Of a stretch of DNA of 64,000 nt, positions 48,037-61,400 are shown piece after piece (the stretch's first letter is position 1; every line of letters begins with the position of its first letter). The stretch is from the NCBI RefSeq assembly GCF_030272615.1, contig NC_081411.1:41467140-41531139 (forward strand). The letters run 5' to 3'. The DNA comes from Cryptomeria japonica. Its lineage: Eukaryota; Streptophyta; Pinopsida; Cupressales; Cupressaceae. Made by a program: the position numbers and the translations under genes. The notes below the pieces were generated by a model. That model was given only the letters and a program-made list of their open reading frames with translations, was not told the DNA's origin and made no database searches.

Positions 48037-51000
48037 AGTGGTATCAGAGTGAACTTTCGTTCCAGAGATTGCGTTGTCCTAAGAATTTTGTTGTAGGGTG
48101 GCAGACTGTGGATAAGACCTATAGCTGTAGAGGATTGGTGTAAAGATGGCACGAAGAGGAACTAGGAATGGTGGAGCGTGTGGGAATGCAGACCCTGCTG
48201 TGATGGAAATGTTGCGAGGAATAGCAACCCGATTGGAAGCCATGGAGACAACCCAGAGAAGAGGTCAACACAATGAAGATGTAAGTGAAGATGAAGGAGA
48301 AGAAGCCCCAACAAAACAAGTAAACCCACCGGCGGTTGATCTGAATGAGGAAAGGTTTTTGAGGGTTTTGAGTAGGGCAAATACTAAACCCCATTTTACC
48401 CCACTGAAATATGATGGAAAATTGGATTTGGATGAATTGATGGATTGGATCTCAGAGATGGAGAAATATTTTGATTTTGAAAACACTGTAGAAGAAAGGA
48501 AGGTGAAATATGTCTGTACTCAGTTGAAAGGTCACGCATCTCTTTGGTGGGAGCATTTGCAAGTTGATAGACAGAGAAGAGGTAAAGAGAAGATCAAGAC
48601 ATGGGATCGGATGATTGCTAAGTTGAAATCAAAATTTATGCTAGCTCATTATCAAGTGAATTTGTTCCAGAAGTTGCAGAATTTGAGACAGAAGGAATCT
48701 AGTGCGAAGGAATAGACCGAAGCAATTTACAAGTTGAATATCAGATCGGGATATGTTGATGATGAAGTTGAACAAGTTGCAAGATATTTGAATGGATTGC
48801 GGGTGTCTATACAAGATGAATTTAGTTTGATCAAATTATAGAGTGTTGAAGAGGCTTACCAATATGCCTTGAAGGCAGAAGAGAAGCTAAACAAAAGACA
48901 TGAGCAAAGACAGAGAGGCAGAGGTGGAAGGTTTTCCAGAGGTAGAGGAACTTGTACAGATCAGAACAAGGACAAAGAAGTGAGCAAAGAAGGTAATTCA
49001 TACTGGAAAGATGATAGAAATTTCTACCAGAGGAGAGAACCAAATGGCTACCGGAATGAGAATTTTGGAAGACAAAATAGGAGAGTGTTTAGAGGAACTT
49101 GCTATAAGTGTAGAGGAGAAGGACATCGTGCTTTCGAGTGTAAGAAGACGGAGAATACTGGAAGAGAAGCAGTGGTGGAAGAAAACCCCACCAGATTAGA
49201 TAATAAATTGGAAAATGGAGAATTGTTGATGATGAGGAGAGCTTTGTGTCATACCGGGAGAGATGAAGAGCCCTTGTAGAGGAAGAATTTGTTCAAGACC
49301 AGATGTAAGGTATCCGGCAAGTGTTGTAAAGTTGTTATTGATAGTGGTAGTTTAGATAATCTTGTTTTAGAAGAGATGATGAATAAGTTGAATTTGAAAA
49401 GATTGAAGCACCCTAAGCCTTATCAGATAGCATGGATTTAGGATGAACATAAGTTGTTAGTAAGTGAGCGATGTTTGGTGAAATTAAAAATTGGAAATTA
49501 TCGTGATGAAGTCTTGTGTGATATTATGCCTATGGATATTTGTCATCTTTTGTTGGGAAGACCTTGGCAGTTTGATAGACAGGCAATACATGATGGGAGG
49601 AAGAATACATACACTATTGTGGCCAATAGGATGAAGCAAACCTTGTTGCCCTTGGAGGAACCTTTGAAGAGTAAAGTTTGTACGAATGCAACAATCTGTT
49701 TGGTGGATAGAAGGAAATTCCTGGATGGATTGGGACATGACAATGTGTGTTTTGCCTTAGTTTCTAAGAAGACTGAGAATCCAAAGCATGAAGAACAACA
49801 ACCAGAATAGATAAAAGATTTGCTGACAGAATATGGAGACATCATTTCAGATAATGTGCCTGATGGATTGCCACCTGTGAGAAGTATCAGTCATTGCATG
49901 GACCTGGTTCCCGGAGCTAGTTTGCCTAACAAAGCTACACACCGAATGACACGGACAAAGAATGAAGAGCTGAATAGACAAGTGTAGGAGTTGTTGAAGA
50001 AAGGTTTGATCAGAGAAAGTTTGAGCACTTGTGCAGTACGAACAATATTAGCACCTAAGAAGAATGGAGAGTGGAGAATGTGCACCAATTCCAGAGCAAT
50101 AAACAAGATCACAGTGAAATACCGGTTTCCTTTGCCTAGGATGGATGACATAATGGATTGTTTGAGCAAAGCCAAATACTTTACAAAGATAGAATTGAAG
50201 AGTGGATATCATCAGATCAAGATCAGAGAAGGAGATGGGTGGAAGACAACATTCAAGACAAATGAAGGACTGTATGAATGGCCGGTGATGTCTTTTGGGT
50301 TAATTAATGCACCGAGTACTTTCATGAGGCTAATGACTAAGGTATTGAAGAAATTCTTGGGTAAGTTTGTTATTGTATATTTGGATAACATTCTGATTTT
50401 CAGTAAGACAAAAGAGGAGCATTTGTTGCATTTGAAACAAGTTTTGTAGAGGTTGAGGGAAGAAAAGTTGTTGATAAATCTTAAGAAGTGTACTTTCATG
50501 AAAGATGAATTAGTCCATTTGAGATTTGTGATATCTGAGGATGGTTTGAAGATGGCCCCTAAGAAAGTAAAAGCAATTGTTGAGTGGCCTACACCGGAAA
50601 TCATTGGAGAGGTAAGATCATTTCATGGATTGGCTAGTTTTTACCGGAAGTTCATCAGAAATTTCAATTCAGTTTGTAAGCCTATGATTGAGACCATGAG
50701 GGGAGATCGGAAGGAATTCAAGTGGATCACCAGAGCAAACAAAAGTTTTGAATTGTTGAAACAAAAAGTGACTAAGCAACCTATGTTGGCTTTACTGGGT
50801 TTCAATAAAGTATTTCAAGTGGATTGTGATACAAGTGGAACAACAATAGGAGCAGTCTTGAGTCAGGAAGGGAGAGTAGTAGCTTATTTTAGTGAGAAAT
50901 TGAATGATGCATAGAGGAGATATTCAGTGTATGATCAAGAGGTTTATGCCATAGTTCAAGCCTTGAAGAAGTGGAGACATTCCATGTTGCCTAACGAGTT

Positions 51001-52676
51001 TGTGTTGTATACGGATCATCAAGCTTTGCAGTATTTGAATAGTCAGAGTAAGTTGAATCAGATACATATGAGATGGGTAGAATTTTTGCAATATTATACC
51101 TTTGTGTTGAAGCATAGATGTGGGAAATCAAACAAAGTTGTTGATGCATTGAGTAGGAGAAAGAATTTGCTGACAGAGATGAGAGTGACAGTATTAGGAT
51201 TTGAGGAATTGAAGACCTTGTATGATGATGACCTAGATTTTGCAAAACCTTGGAGAGCATGTAGAGAACTGGTTACAGTAGATAAAAGCAAGTGGTTGGA
51301 TTACTTCATTCAGGATGGGATGTTATTCAGAGGAATACAATTGTGCATACCTAAGAGTTCTAAGAGGGAGAATTTGATAAAGGAGAAACATAGTGGAGGA
51401 TTAGCCGGACATTTTGGTATTGACAAAACAGTAGCATTGGTGAGTGAGCATTACTTTTCGCTCCATATTCATAAGGATTTTAGGAAATATGTGCAAAGTT
51501 GTAGAGTTTGTAAAGTTGCAAAGCGTAGTAGTCAGAATGTGGGATTGTATAAACTTTTGACAATACCAATAAGACCTTGGGAGGATATAAGCATGGATTT
51601 CATACTTGGATCGCCTAAAACACCGAGAGGGAATGATTATATATTTGTGGTAGTGGATAGATTCTCAAAGATGGTTCATTTATTACCTTGTAAGAAGACA
51701 TCAGATGCATTACATGTAGCAGACCTATTTTTCAAGGAAGTAGTGGGATTGCATGGATTACCTAAGAGCATAGTTTTAGACAGAGACACTAAATTTGTTG
51801 GTTATTTTTGGAGAACACTTTGGATGAAGATGAAGACAGATTTGAAGTTCAGTTCTACATTTCATCCACAGACTCATGGACAAACATAAGTAATTAACCG
51901 GAGCTTGAAAAATTTGTTGAGATGTTTGGTCAGAGATAAAACCGGAAGTTGGGATTTTATTCTTGCACAAGCAGAGTTTGCCTACAATAATTCAGTAAAT
52001 AGGAGTACCGAAAGAACGCCTTTTGAGATTGTTACCGAAGCACATCCTAGAGGTATATCAGAATTAAAAGATATTAGCAATGAAGACCAGAGAAGTTCAG
52101 AAGCAAAAGAATTTGCAGATCACATGAAGGACTTACATATTCAAGTTAAGCAACATTTGGAGGACATGAATAGCAAGTATAAGGAGAAGGCAGATGAGAA
52201 GAGGAGACATAAGGAATTTGAAGTTGACGATGAAGTGATGGTGTATCTAAGAAAAGAAAGATTCCCAGTTGGAACTTATAACAAGTTGCAGATAAGAAAG
52301 TTTAGACCTTGCAGGATCTTGAGAAAGTTCATTTCTGGGAATGCCTATGAAGTGGAGTTACATGATAGTTTGAGTATTTCGCCTGTGTTTAACATTGCAG
52401 ATCTTCATCAGTATCATAAACCAGAATTTAGTGAGGACAGTGTTGCAGACTTGGAGAAACAGTTGCCCTGGAAGGAACCAAATCAAATTGAAGACATTTT
52501 GGATAGTAGGATTGGGCGTAGTACCCGGAGCAGTTAGTATAAGGAGTATCTTGCGAAGTGGAAGGACAGACCAGTTGAAGATTCATCTTGGATTTCTCAG
52601 GCAAAGGTAGACCGCCTTGGTTTTCCTCTGACCCTAGCAAAGTGAGAGACTCACTTTTTCAACAACCCCGGATGTC

Positions 52677-53435
52677 TGATGTAAGAGCATCCCCGGTTCA
52701 TAGCAATTTTGCATCAACCAAAAATATTTCCTTTCTGTTTGTAGTTTCAACATTTTTTTCTCTGTGTCCTGGATTTGGCTCACCGGAACTTGAGGAGTTG
52801 GATTTTGCTTGAAGACCTGATCATCTTCCTTATTTCTAAACCGTGGAGCATTTGGATCATTTCCGGCAAGTTATCCCTACAAGTTTTCGAGACAGTTTTC
52901 TGTTATCGATTGCCTGGACCTATTTGCATTGGTGATCTACCATATCCCTTTCGTAGCTTGTGGAGCCTTGAGCCTTTATTATGATGTTCCTTGGCGTGTG
53001 TCGACCTTTTCCCATGATCTACACTTCATCCTTTGGATTTTCCAGAGGAATTTCTTTGGCAGAGGCCGACCTTGTTGGTTTTGCATGTTAGGTTTCGTTC
53101 TTTAGGTTTTGATCCCTTTTTGGCCGACCGGATCCCCTTGGATCATATAAATCATTGTAATATAGCATTAGAATGCAATCAGGAAGTTAGATCGAGCATA
53201 GAAGATAGATCTTAAGATTTGAGGTCCCGATTGTGACTTGTTCTGTATTTTGAGCATGTTTTAGTAGGCTTGTGAGCCGGTTTCTATAACCCGGTTGGTT
53301 GTAATGAGTTTTCATGATATAATTCAATCTGTTTTGCTTTGCCTCCATCATACCCATATGTTTCCGTTGTGTTTACTCTTGCTGATCAGTCTGGACTGAT
53401 CTCTTTGAGGTCCCTACTAGCCGGTGACTGCTTCA
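52677..53435 (+). repeat. 3' LTR of the chromovirus-like element
   Basis: The LTR starts TGATGTAAGAGCATCCCC and ends GGTGACTGCTTCA (759 bp). It aligns with the 5' LTR along its whole length. No strong polypurine tract is seen just before it. Confidence 0.93.
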
Positions 53436-56216
53436 CCAAATATCCTACATTTAATTAGATACACACTATGGAGTTAGTTTTAAAGTCATTTTTATACAAT
53501 GGACTGCTTCACCAAATCTCCTCCTTTGTCTATACTCCATTGTCTAATACATCTATGTCTCTTTTATGAAGAGAGATGATTTCTTACTACTATTGACCTT
53601 TCATCTAAACAAGAGAGTGCTTTGTAAAAGTAAGTTGCCTATGCTACCTTTTCCAAGATGAAAGAAAAATCATAAACCTAATCAAGAAAATCTTCTTTTT
53701 TGTGTATATCATTGAATACATGGTCTTTCCACTAATGAATTTCAAGCCTTGGAGTGTAAAATTCAGAACCTTATCAAATTTGGTATCATTCAAATGACAA
53801 GTGACAATGAGTTGCACCCTTTCTTTTATCCCTTCTAAATAACATTTATTTCTATTATGTTGCTTCTCACTATGTGACATTTGTAGTTCTATATGGGGGC
53901 TCATTGTCATTCATGGTGATACAATCTCAAGTGCAACCATTTCTTTTCTAAGGTCAACAGCATAATAATATCTAGTGTGGTTGTCATTGCCTACACATTG
54001 GGGGGCATGTATAACTTGCTTTAAGGTATGCATCCTTACTTGAGGATCCCCTCTCCTCTTGTGTGCATCCTTTTTGAAGATCTCCTTCCTTTGCAAAAAT
54101 AGGTGTCCTTAAGACAAGGATCCTCTCCTCCCTTTGTCTCTCTGATAGTTATGTATCCTTGATAAAGATCTGTTTGCACATGTTGCAAGATATTTCCTTT
54201 ACAATGATCTTTTCCTTGTTTAAAGATTTTGCATCCTTTCTAAGGATCTTCTTCCTATCTTGAAGTGCATGCAAAAGATATCTCCTTGGTGTTGAAGATA
54301 TTTTATCCTTGATACAAATCTCTACCTTCCTTAAGATATCAACATAGTATCATGTTGACATCTTAAGGGGAGGCATATGAGGCCTCCTAGTTGCTCATAG
54401 TCATTCATTGATGTACCCTCAAAGTGATGATGGTGTGTTGCATAATGGTCCCAAAGGTGTGGTTATCAATCTATCTCTAGCAACTTTCATGTCATATAAC
54501 CTTTGTTTTGATCGTCTTGCATAGCATGGATTACTAGCTTGATCCCCTTGACAAGCATATTTTATGCTTTATCTGGCCTTGGTCATCTAGCATAGTGAGG
54601 CTTTCTAATATAATTATTGTTATCATTTTGTGCTCCATGAGCATAAGACATCTAACACAATGCAACTTGTTAGTATGATCGTCATTACCATTTAACGCAC
54701 TAGATGCATTGGTTACCTAGCATAATGAAGTTTGTTAGTGTAATCGTTGAAGATGAGAAAATGGTAGAAGATACAAATAAATTGAATGAAAGACAAAATA
54801 TTACCTTGCATTTTACCTTCTCATCTCACAGATTGAGCAGAAGTAGAGGCACCCTCCTTCACTTGGTTGGATCCTTTGGTGTTTTAGTTAGGTGGAATGT
54901 GTTTGCTCAAACTGGTAGCATGATGTTAAGATTAAGATGATAGAAGAAAATGGACATAATGAAATTATGATGTGAAGAGATGATTCAAATGAGAGAAAAG
55001 GCCTCAATTTATAAATTTTCCATAACGAAAATCAATGGCTAGGATGTGATGATAAATGGATGGATAGGATTTATTGAGAGAGATGGCATGGGTTGGGGAC
55101 TTAGGCTTGCGACAAGTGTCACAAGGCGGATGCATGTGTAAGAGCTAGGTGTGCTCACACATAGGGAAGCTCATGAAAGAGACATGTCTATGACGTGTAA
55201 GAAATAGGGTGGCTTGGGAAAGTGACATGTCTATGATGTCTAAGAGGAAGGGTGGCTATGAGGTGATCTTTCATGCTCACATATATGTGATGAAGAGAAG
55301 GGTAGGGACACTTGGCAAATGATAGCAAGTTTAGATCTTGATCCATGTTAAGATTCAATGGCTAGGATTTAATGGACAAGGATTGAAGGTGAGGTGGAAA
55401 TAAATAATAGGAAAACTGGTAATGAAAGTTAACTAACCTAGATCAACTAATTAAGTAGGTACCAATTGATTGATTTAGTTAGAGGGTTTGTGGGATGCGA
55501 CTAGACATAATTATATAAATGTAAATTTATTTAATTAAAGTTAAAGGGTAAAGATAAAGGATAAATTAAATAAATAACAAATATTTATTTAATTGGCTAG
55601 AATGGGATAAGGTCAAGTGTGGTCTAGTATGGACGAATTTAGGTGTCTACAATCGTTTGTTTCACTATACAAATCACACAACATAATGCAACTTGTTGGC
55701 CAATATAATCCATGCCTCTCTCCATGTATCACCTAGAATAACACAACTTGCTAGCTAATAGAATCAATGCCTTTAACATGAATCACACAACATAACACAC
55801 CATGTTGGCCAATGGAACTCATGGTTTTTCCCATGGACCCCCAACATAACACAACTTGCTAGTTGTTGGGCTGTGGATTCCAATCTCATCAATTGGTGTA
55901 TGCTCTCATCTCTTTCTAGAAGTCCAAGTGTGCTCTTGCAATAACATACTAAGAATGATATTAACACTAAAGACATTTTTTATATCAAGGTGACTTGGAA
56001 CCTTTTGTTTTCTTTAGTACTAATGTTGTTTTGTTGTGTATATTTGAATGTTTTGTGTGGATTGAAAGGATCCTAAGCTTAGGGGCTTGATCATCCCTCA
56101 AATTAGTGTCATCCTATCCCTAGTTTGTCTTGCTCTCTGCTACCTTATCTCTCCATATCTACTTTACCTTGAGTATGAATGTAAATTCATAGTCTTGCTA
56201 AAGTGAGGGCTAAATG
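53436..56216. other. Retroelement-derived non-coding stretch, no gene seen
   Basis: This continues the relic interrupted at 47264, then becomes unassigned sequence. Around 54000-54350 GATCT and AGATAT words recur between CCTT and TCCTT words. At about 55181-55260 a 40-bp unit beginning GACATGTCTATGA is repeated. A GGTGTCTACA near 55640 looks like the end of a gypsy LTR, but no start was found. No conserved protein motif was recognised. Confidence 0.45.
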
Positions 56217-57785
56217 TAGTGTTGTAAATTGTATTTCCTTACAATTTCACGCTCTATTTTGGGCCCTTGCTTTAGTGTGCCTCCTCCTAGGTCATTTTAA
56301 ACCTATTTAGGCCTTATCACATCCTATTATTGACATATGTTAAGATTGAAACCATATCCTATGTCTAGGACCCTGTTACTTTGTCATTGCCCTTTTTTGT
56401 CCCCTTTTTAGTGGAATATGGTGCCTAACACTCTAGTCCTTTCAAAAGGGGCCCAAATTTGAACATGTGCAAGTGTTGAGTCCCACCATTTATGATTTGA
56501 TCTCGATATTTTCATTTGATCATTGGAAATCAACCTAAATTGAGAAATACATTGAGAACATTATATACGGAAATCATTTATCATTCATAAAGTCCATCTA
56601 GCTAATTCACGAGTTACAATTCAAGCATTCCTAACTCCATGAACAGTAGATCTGAGTAAACTAAGCATCAAGCAACAACAACTTATCTTCAAGTATGTTT
56701 CCATGATGAATTTTGTTATGATATGTTATTGCATCAACACTTGAAGGACTTGTTTACAGAGCATTGCATCACCACCATTATCAATCCTAAGGGTATAATC
56801 TTGTCAATTTAGCATTTCATTTATCAATTCAACTATGCCTTACCAAGGGCAAGCTCTCTTTTTACATCATCATTGTTATTGTGGAGATAGGAACACCAAC
56901 ATGGAGTTTGACTTAGGCAAGCCCCTATACAACACAACCATTTCCCCCCTCTCATGTGTTGGAATATATCCGATACCAAAGGGTTGCAGATTTGCACATA
57001 ACAAACCGAGATGCACAGTCCCAAACTTTGAATATGAAAAAATACTAGGACCATGCCAATTAGATCACCTACCTCCTGATCTAGAATCTGAAACCTCTGT
57101 TGACAAAGACACCCTTAGGACTAGGACTTCTAGATCTCTAGTCCAACACTTTCAACGCCAAATTTCAGCTATAGATCCCTCTTTGCATCTCATTTTTAGG
57201 TCTGTACATTTGTGTTTACTTCTAGTTATGTATCTTTATGTCTATGCTAAATTTTGTCAATTTCCTGTCATTTTACCTAGACATTACATATTCAAATCAA
57301 ATCAAAAGAGGAAGTAATTAAACAAAGCATCCAACTCTCCTTTAGGGTTGAAGTTGGATCTTGTGGATCATTTCTTGCAACAATTGATGGTGATTTGGAG
57401 ATTACGATCTTAGCTTATGTCCCTAGGCTACAACCCCATTTCCCAACAAATCACTAATAGAGAACAAGTTATCCCCAAAATATTATGGTTCATACTAAAT
57501 CTAGAGACAGATAGTTGTCGCCCATAAGCTTGAGTTATCTCCAACAACAAAGATACATCCAACTTTCCATGTTCCTTATTTGAAGAAAGTGCTTCCCTAC
57601 ACACAAATATTATCGAATATAAATGAAGAAGGAAGAATCCTATTGAAGCCAAAGTTCTTTCTTCACATATACACAAAGAAGCTAAGAACTAGAATACTCG
57701 TAGAGTATATCATTCGGTTGAAGAATTTACCAATTGAAGATGTCACATGAGAGGGGGCGAGTAGAGAGGGGCAGTTAGGGGGGCA
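56217..57785 (+). mobile_element. Ty3/gypsy relic with integrase C-terminus and chromodomain-like end
   Basis: The first 250 bases repeat the block at 45577-45815. Further on, about 57490-57740 reads like a gypsy integrase tail (IHPTFHVPYLKKVLPY in style) followed by a chromodomain-like ILVEYIIRLKNLPIEDVT. A G-rich polypurine tract (57763-57785) then meets the LTR. An open stretch at 56835-57317 could be part of the same element but I recognise no domain. It is broken in many places. Confidence 0.65.
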
Positions 57786-58191
57786 TGTTATGCCCTTAAT
57801 TCTAAAATATGCTTAAGGTTATGAGTATTTAGCTTGTGGCTACCTTAATTCTCCATTAAATCATATTATCATCATTTTATTCTTATTTAATTATTTAAGT
57901 CATTTTGTGGCTTATATATTGTTATCTAAGTCAACTTGGGTGATATAATATAAATAGGAGGTAGTAAGTCTCATTTGATCATCAAATTGTAAATTGTGTT
58001 CTCAATGGAGATATTTGGAGGTTTGCCCTCTGTAAATGATTTGTTATTATCATTTATTATGGAGTATTTTCCACATATTTCATATTATATTCCTCTCTTG
58101 TGCAAGTTATTTGATTACAACAAGTCACTTATAAATCTTCAAATCTCCAACTTCCACTTAATTAACGTACTATACCACTTATAAATCTCCA
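57786..58191 (+). repeat. Gypsy 3' LTR, first of two
   Basis: It starts TGTTATGCCCTTAATTCT right after the polypurine tract and has a TATA-like GATATAATATAAATAGG near 57942. The end at CTCCA (58191) is set because the following bases resemble the internal sequence upstream of the polypurine tract. Confidence 0.7.
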
Positions 58192-58429
58192 TGCCACATG
58201 AGAGGATAAAATGTTCGTTCAAAAGCATCCACACTTGATTAGGATTAAGGACAAATGCTTATTTGAGGGTGAGGCATGTTATGCCCTTAATTCTAAACAT
58301 GCTTAAGGTTGCGAGTAGTCAACTTGTAGCTACCTTAACCCTTCGTTAAGTCATATTATCATTATTTTGTTCTTATTTAGTTATTTAATCCAGCCTACAG
58401 CTTATATGTTGTTATCTAAGTTAACTTAG
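58192..58429 (+). repeat. Second polypurine-side fragment and truncated LTR copy
   Basis: 58192-58276 resembles 57742-57785 (GCCACATGAGAGG ... GAGGCA), and 58277-58429 repeats the first 150 bases of the LTR. The second LTR stops abruptly where TGTTGTGACC begins, so a later insertion probably cut it. Confidence 0.7.
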
Positions 58430-61400
58430 TGTTGTGACCATTTCACACATCCCCCCATTAGAATGGGGACCCCCTCTTTTTTCTTAGGGTTTTGTTTTCC
58501 CTTAGTTAGGTTTTCTCTCTGCTTGCTAGAGTTTGAAGTGAGTGAGTGGTCGCCTGGGCTGGGTAGATTGGGGTTTCACTCCGAGAGCTCGTCTTAGGGG
58601 TTTCTTCCAAGATGAGTCCAGCCTGGTTTTGGGAGGTCATTAGTTGTCTGCCTGGAGCCCTAGGTTTGCCATAGTAGAGCTTTTCCTTTCAGGGGAATGA
58701 AGATGGATAGGTTGATTAAAGAGATGATAGGTCTCAGGTCAGGGTAAGTCTGGAATGATGGTTTTCTTGTCAGGGTCTTGTTTTTCCTCCAGGTCCGAGT
58801 CGATTGAGCGGAGTCAGTGGTCAGGGAGAGATGGAAGTGGCGATTTCAAAAGCTGATGAGCAAATACACTTGTTGATGACTGAAGGAGTTTTGGAAGGAT
58901 ATCCGAGGTTGAAGTATCAATGAAAGCCAACCTGTGAGGAGATTTTCGCTCCTAACCCTTCCAAAGGGTCCAGAGCGAAAATCCTTTTAGACCTCAATTT
59001 CTTCATTGCTCAAGCCAAGCTTTTAGTTTCTAAGGCATGTTTGGAGGTGTTTTTTTTAATGTTCTAGCCTTGTGAGGATTGAAAGAGGAGGAATTCTAGC
59101 CTAAAACATAAATTTCGCTCCTGACCCTTCCAAAGGGTCCAGAGCGAAATTCTTGAAAGCACTCATTTTCCCTCTAGCCAAAGTCAGGACCAAGGTGGAA
59201 ATGAAAGAAAAATGATCTATGTTTGCCTCCCAAGGAGGATTGGAGTTGGAAAGGTCAAGAATCAAGCTCAAAACATGATTTTCGCTCCTTATAACTCTTG
59301 TTTTCTTCCTTGTTTTGGCTTGATGTTGACATGGTGGAGGATGTGTTGGTAAGTTCTTGCCTGGTGAGGGAGTTGGACGCTTTGAAAGAGGAGGAATTCT
59401 AGCATAAAACATAAATTTTGCTCCTGACCCTTCCAAAGGGTCCAAAGCAAAATTCTTGAAAGAACTCATTTTCCCTCTAGCCAAAGTCAGGACCAAGGTG
59501 GAAATGAAAGAAAAATGGTCTATGTTTGCCTCCCAAGGAGGATTGGAGTTGGAAAGGTCAAGAATCAAGCTCAAAACATGATTTTCGCTCTTGACCCTTC
59601 CAAAGGGTCCAGAGCGAAAATCCTTATAACTCTTGTTTTCTTCCTTGTTTTGGCTTGATGTTGACATGGTGGAGGATGTGTTGGTATGTTCTTGCCTGGT
59701 GAGGGAGTTGGACGCTTTGAAAGATCAAGCTTTTAGCTCAAAAGGAGAATTTCACTCTTGACCCTTCCAAAGGGTCCAGAGTGAAATTCCCTATAAACCT
59801 CATTTGCTACCTTGTTTGGGCTTCAAACCTTGTTCCTTGGATGGAAAATGATCTATGTTTGCCCCCAGAGAAGATTGAAGTTTGAAAAATGAGCAATCAA
59901 AGCCTAAATCAGGATTTTCGCCCTTGAACCTTCCAAAGGGTCCAGAGCAAAAATCAACGTAAGGCTCATTTCTTGCCTTATTTGGCCAAATTTTGATGTC
60001 CAAGACATGTTGAAAGAGAGAATGGGCATATTGGAATCCTTAAAGATGTTTGAAAGCGTTGGGGAATGAAGGTTTTAGCCAAGAAAGGAAATTTCGCTCC
60101 TAACCCTTCCAAAGGGTCCAGGGCAAAATTCCTTGCAAACCTATTCTTTTGACCTTGTTTTGGCTTTAGACCTTATCCCTTGGGCTAAAATGATGTTTGG
60201 TTGCCTTCTAGAGCAAATTGGAGTTGCGGAGATGAAATATCAAGTCAAGAATGAGATTTTCGCTCCTGACCCTTCCAAAGGGTCCAGAGCGAATTTTCTC
60301 AAAACCTCTCTTTGCTCTCAACTTTGTGCTAGATCAGGCGTGGGCTAAGGTAAAATCAAGAAGGAGATGTCCCTAAGAGTGACTTCAAGTTGCTAGAAAT
60401 CATTGAAACTAAAGGAATTGAACCAAAAGAAGATTTTCACTCCTGGCCCTTCCAAAGGGTACAAAGCAAAAATTCTACAATCACTTGTTTTCCTTGCAAA
60501 ATCAAGTCAACTTTGAGTTTTTATAGCTTGGATAAGTGTGAGGAGAGGTGTTCTTTCCCTTTTTGAAGTTGATTGAGGTTGAAAGATGGAGGAGTAAGCT
60601 CAAACCAAGGATTTCGCTCCTGACCCTTCCAAAGGGTCCAGAGCGAAAATTCTAAGATCACCTACTTTCTTTGCAAGACAAGTTCAAAATTTTGATTTTT
60701 ATGGCCTAGATGGAAGTGAGGCGATGTGTCCTAGTCTTGGAGGTGAATTGAAGTTAAATGATGGAGGAACATGCTAGAAAACTTGAGAATCGCTCCTGAC
60801 CTTTCCAAAGGGTCCAGGGCGAAATTGTGCAAAACCTATCTTTTCCCTTAAATATATGCCAAGTCTAGTGAGGATTGAGATCAAAGAAGGCCTTAAGGAT
60901 GGCTTCAAATTGCCAAAAAATTATCAAGTTTGAAAGAATTGAGTCAAATGATGAAAATCGCTCCTGACCCTTCCAGGGCGAAAATTGTAGAATCACCTAT
61001 TTTTCCTTGCAAAATCAAGTCAAACTTGAGCTGGATGAGAGAAGAGAAGTGTTCCCTTGCCTTGTGAGGTGGATTCAAGATGAAATGACAAAGGAATAAG
61101 TTCAAAACAAGATTTTCGCTCCTGACCCTTCCAAAGGGTCCAGAGCGAAAATCCTAAAAGACACCCTATTTTCAAAGAGTTTGAGTGAAGTCAAGCCTAG
61201 GCTAGATAGGAGAAGCTATTTGGAATGCCTTGAAAAGATTTTTGACCACAAAAGATGCATATTTTGAGCTAAAATTGGAATTTCGCTCCTGACCCTTCCA
61301 AAGGGTCCAGAGCGAAATTCATCAAAATCACTATTTCCCCATTATGACAAGACAAGATTTTGATTCCTATGGCATGGTTGAGGCTGGAGTGAGATATTCT

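Larger units (their letters stand above)
47265..53435 (+). mobile_element. Ty3/gypsy LTR retrotransposon, chromovirus-like, complete outline
   Basis: Two LTRs (47265-48036 and 52677-53435) bound it, with CCAAA at both flanks (47260-47264 and 53436-53440). Order of parts: PBS TGGTATCAGAGT at 48039, Gag (about 48150-49000), CCHC knuckle (CYKCRGEGHRAFEC, about 49100), protease (about 49310-49800), reverse transcriptase (about 49990-50540), RNase H (about 50800-51150), integrase with zinc finger and core (about 51380-52040), and a chromodomain-like end (about 52540-52640). RT-RNaseH-integrase order fixes Ty3/gypsy. All parts are present but it is broken, with roughly eight to ten breaks. By eye the first 160 aligned LTR bases differ at a little under 10 percent, so it is old. 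Confidence 0.93.

Noticed and set aside
56835-57317. 160-codon open frame as a host gene
   Set aside because: It lies between gypsy-derived pieces, shows no known domain and has no splice or promoter support. It is more likely part of the retroelement relic.
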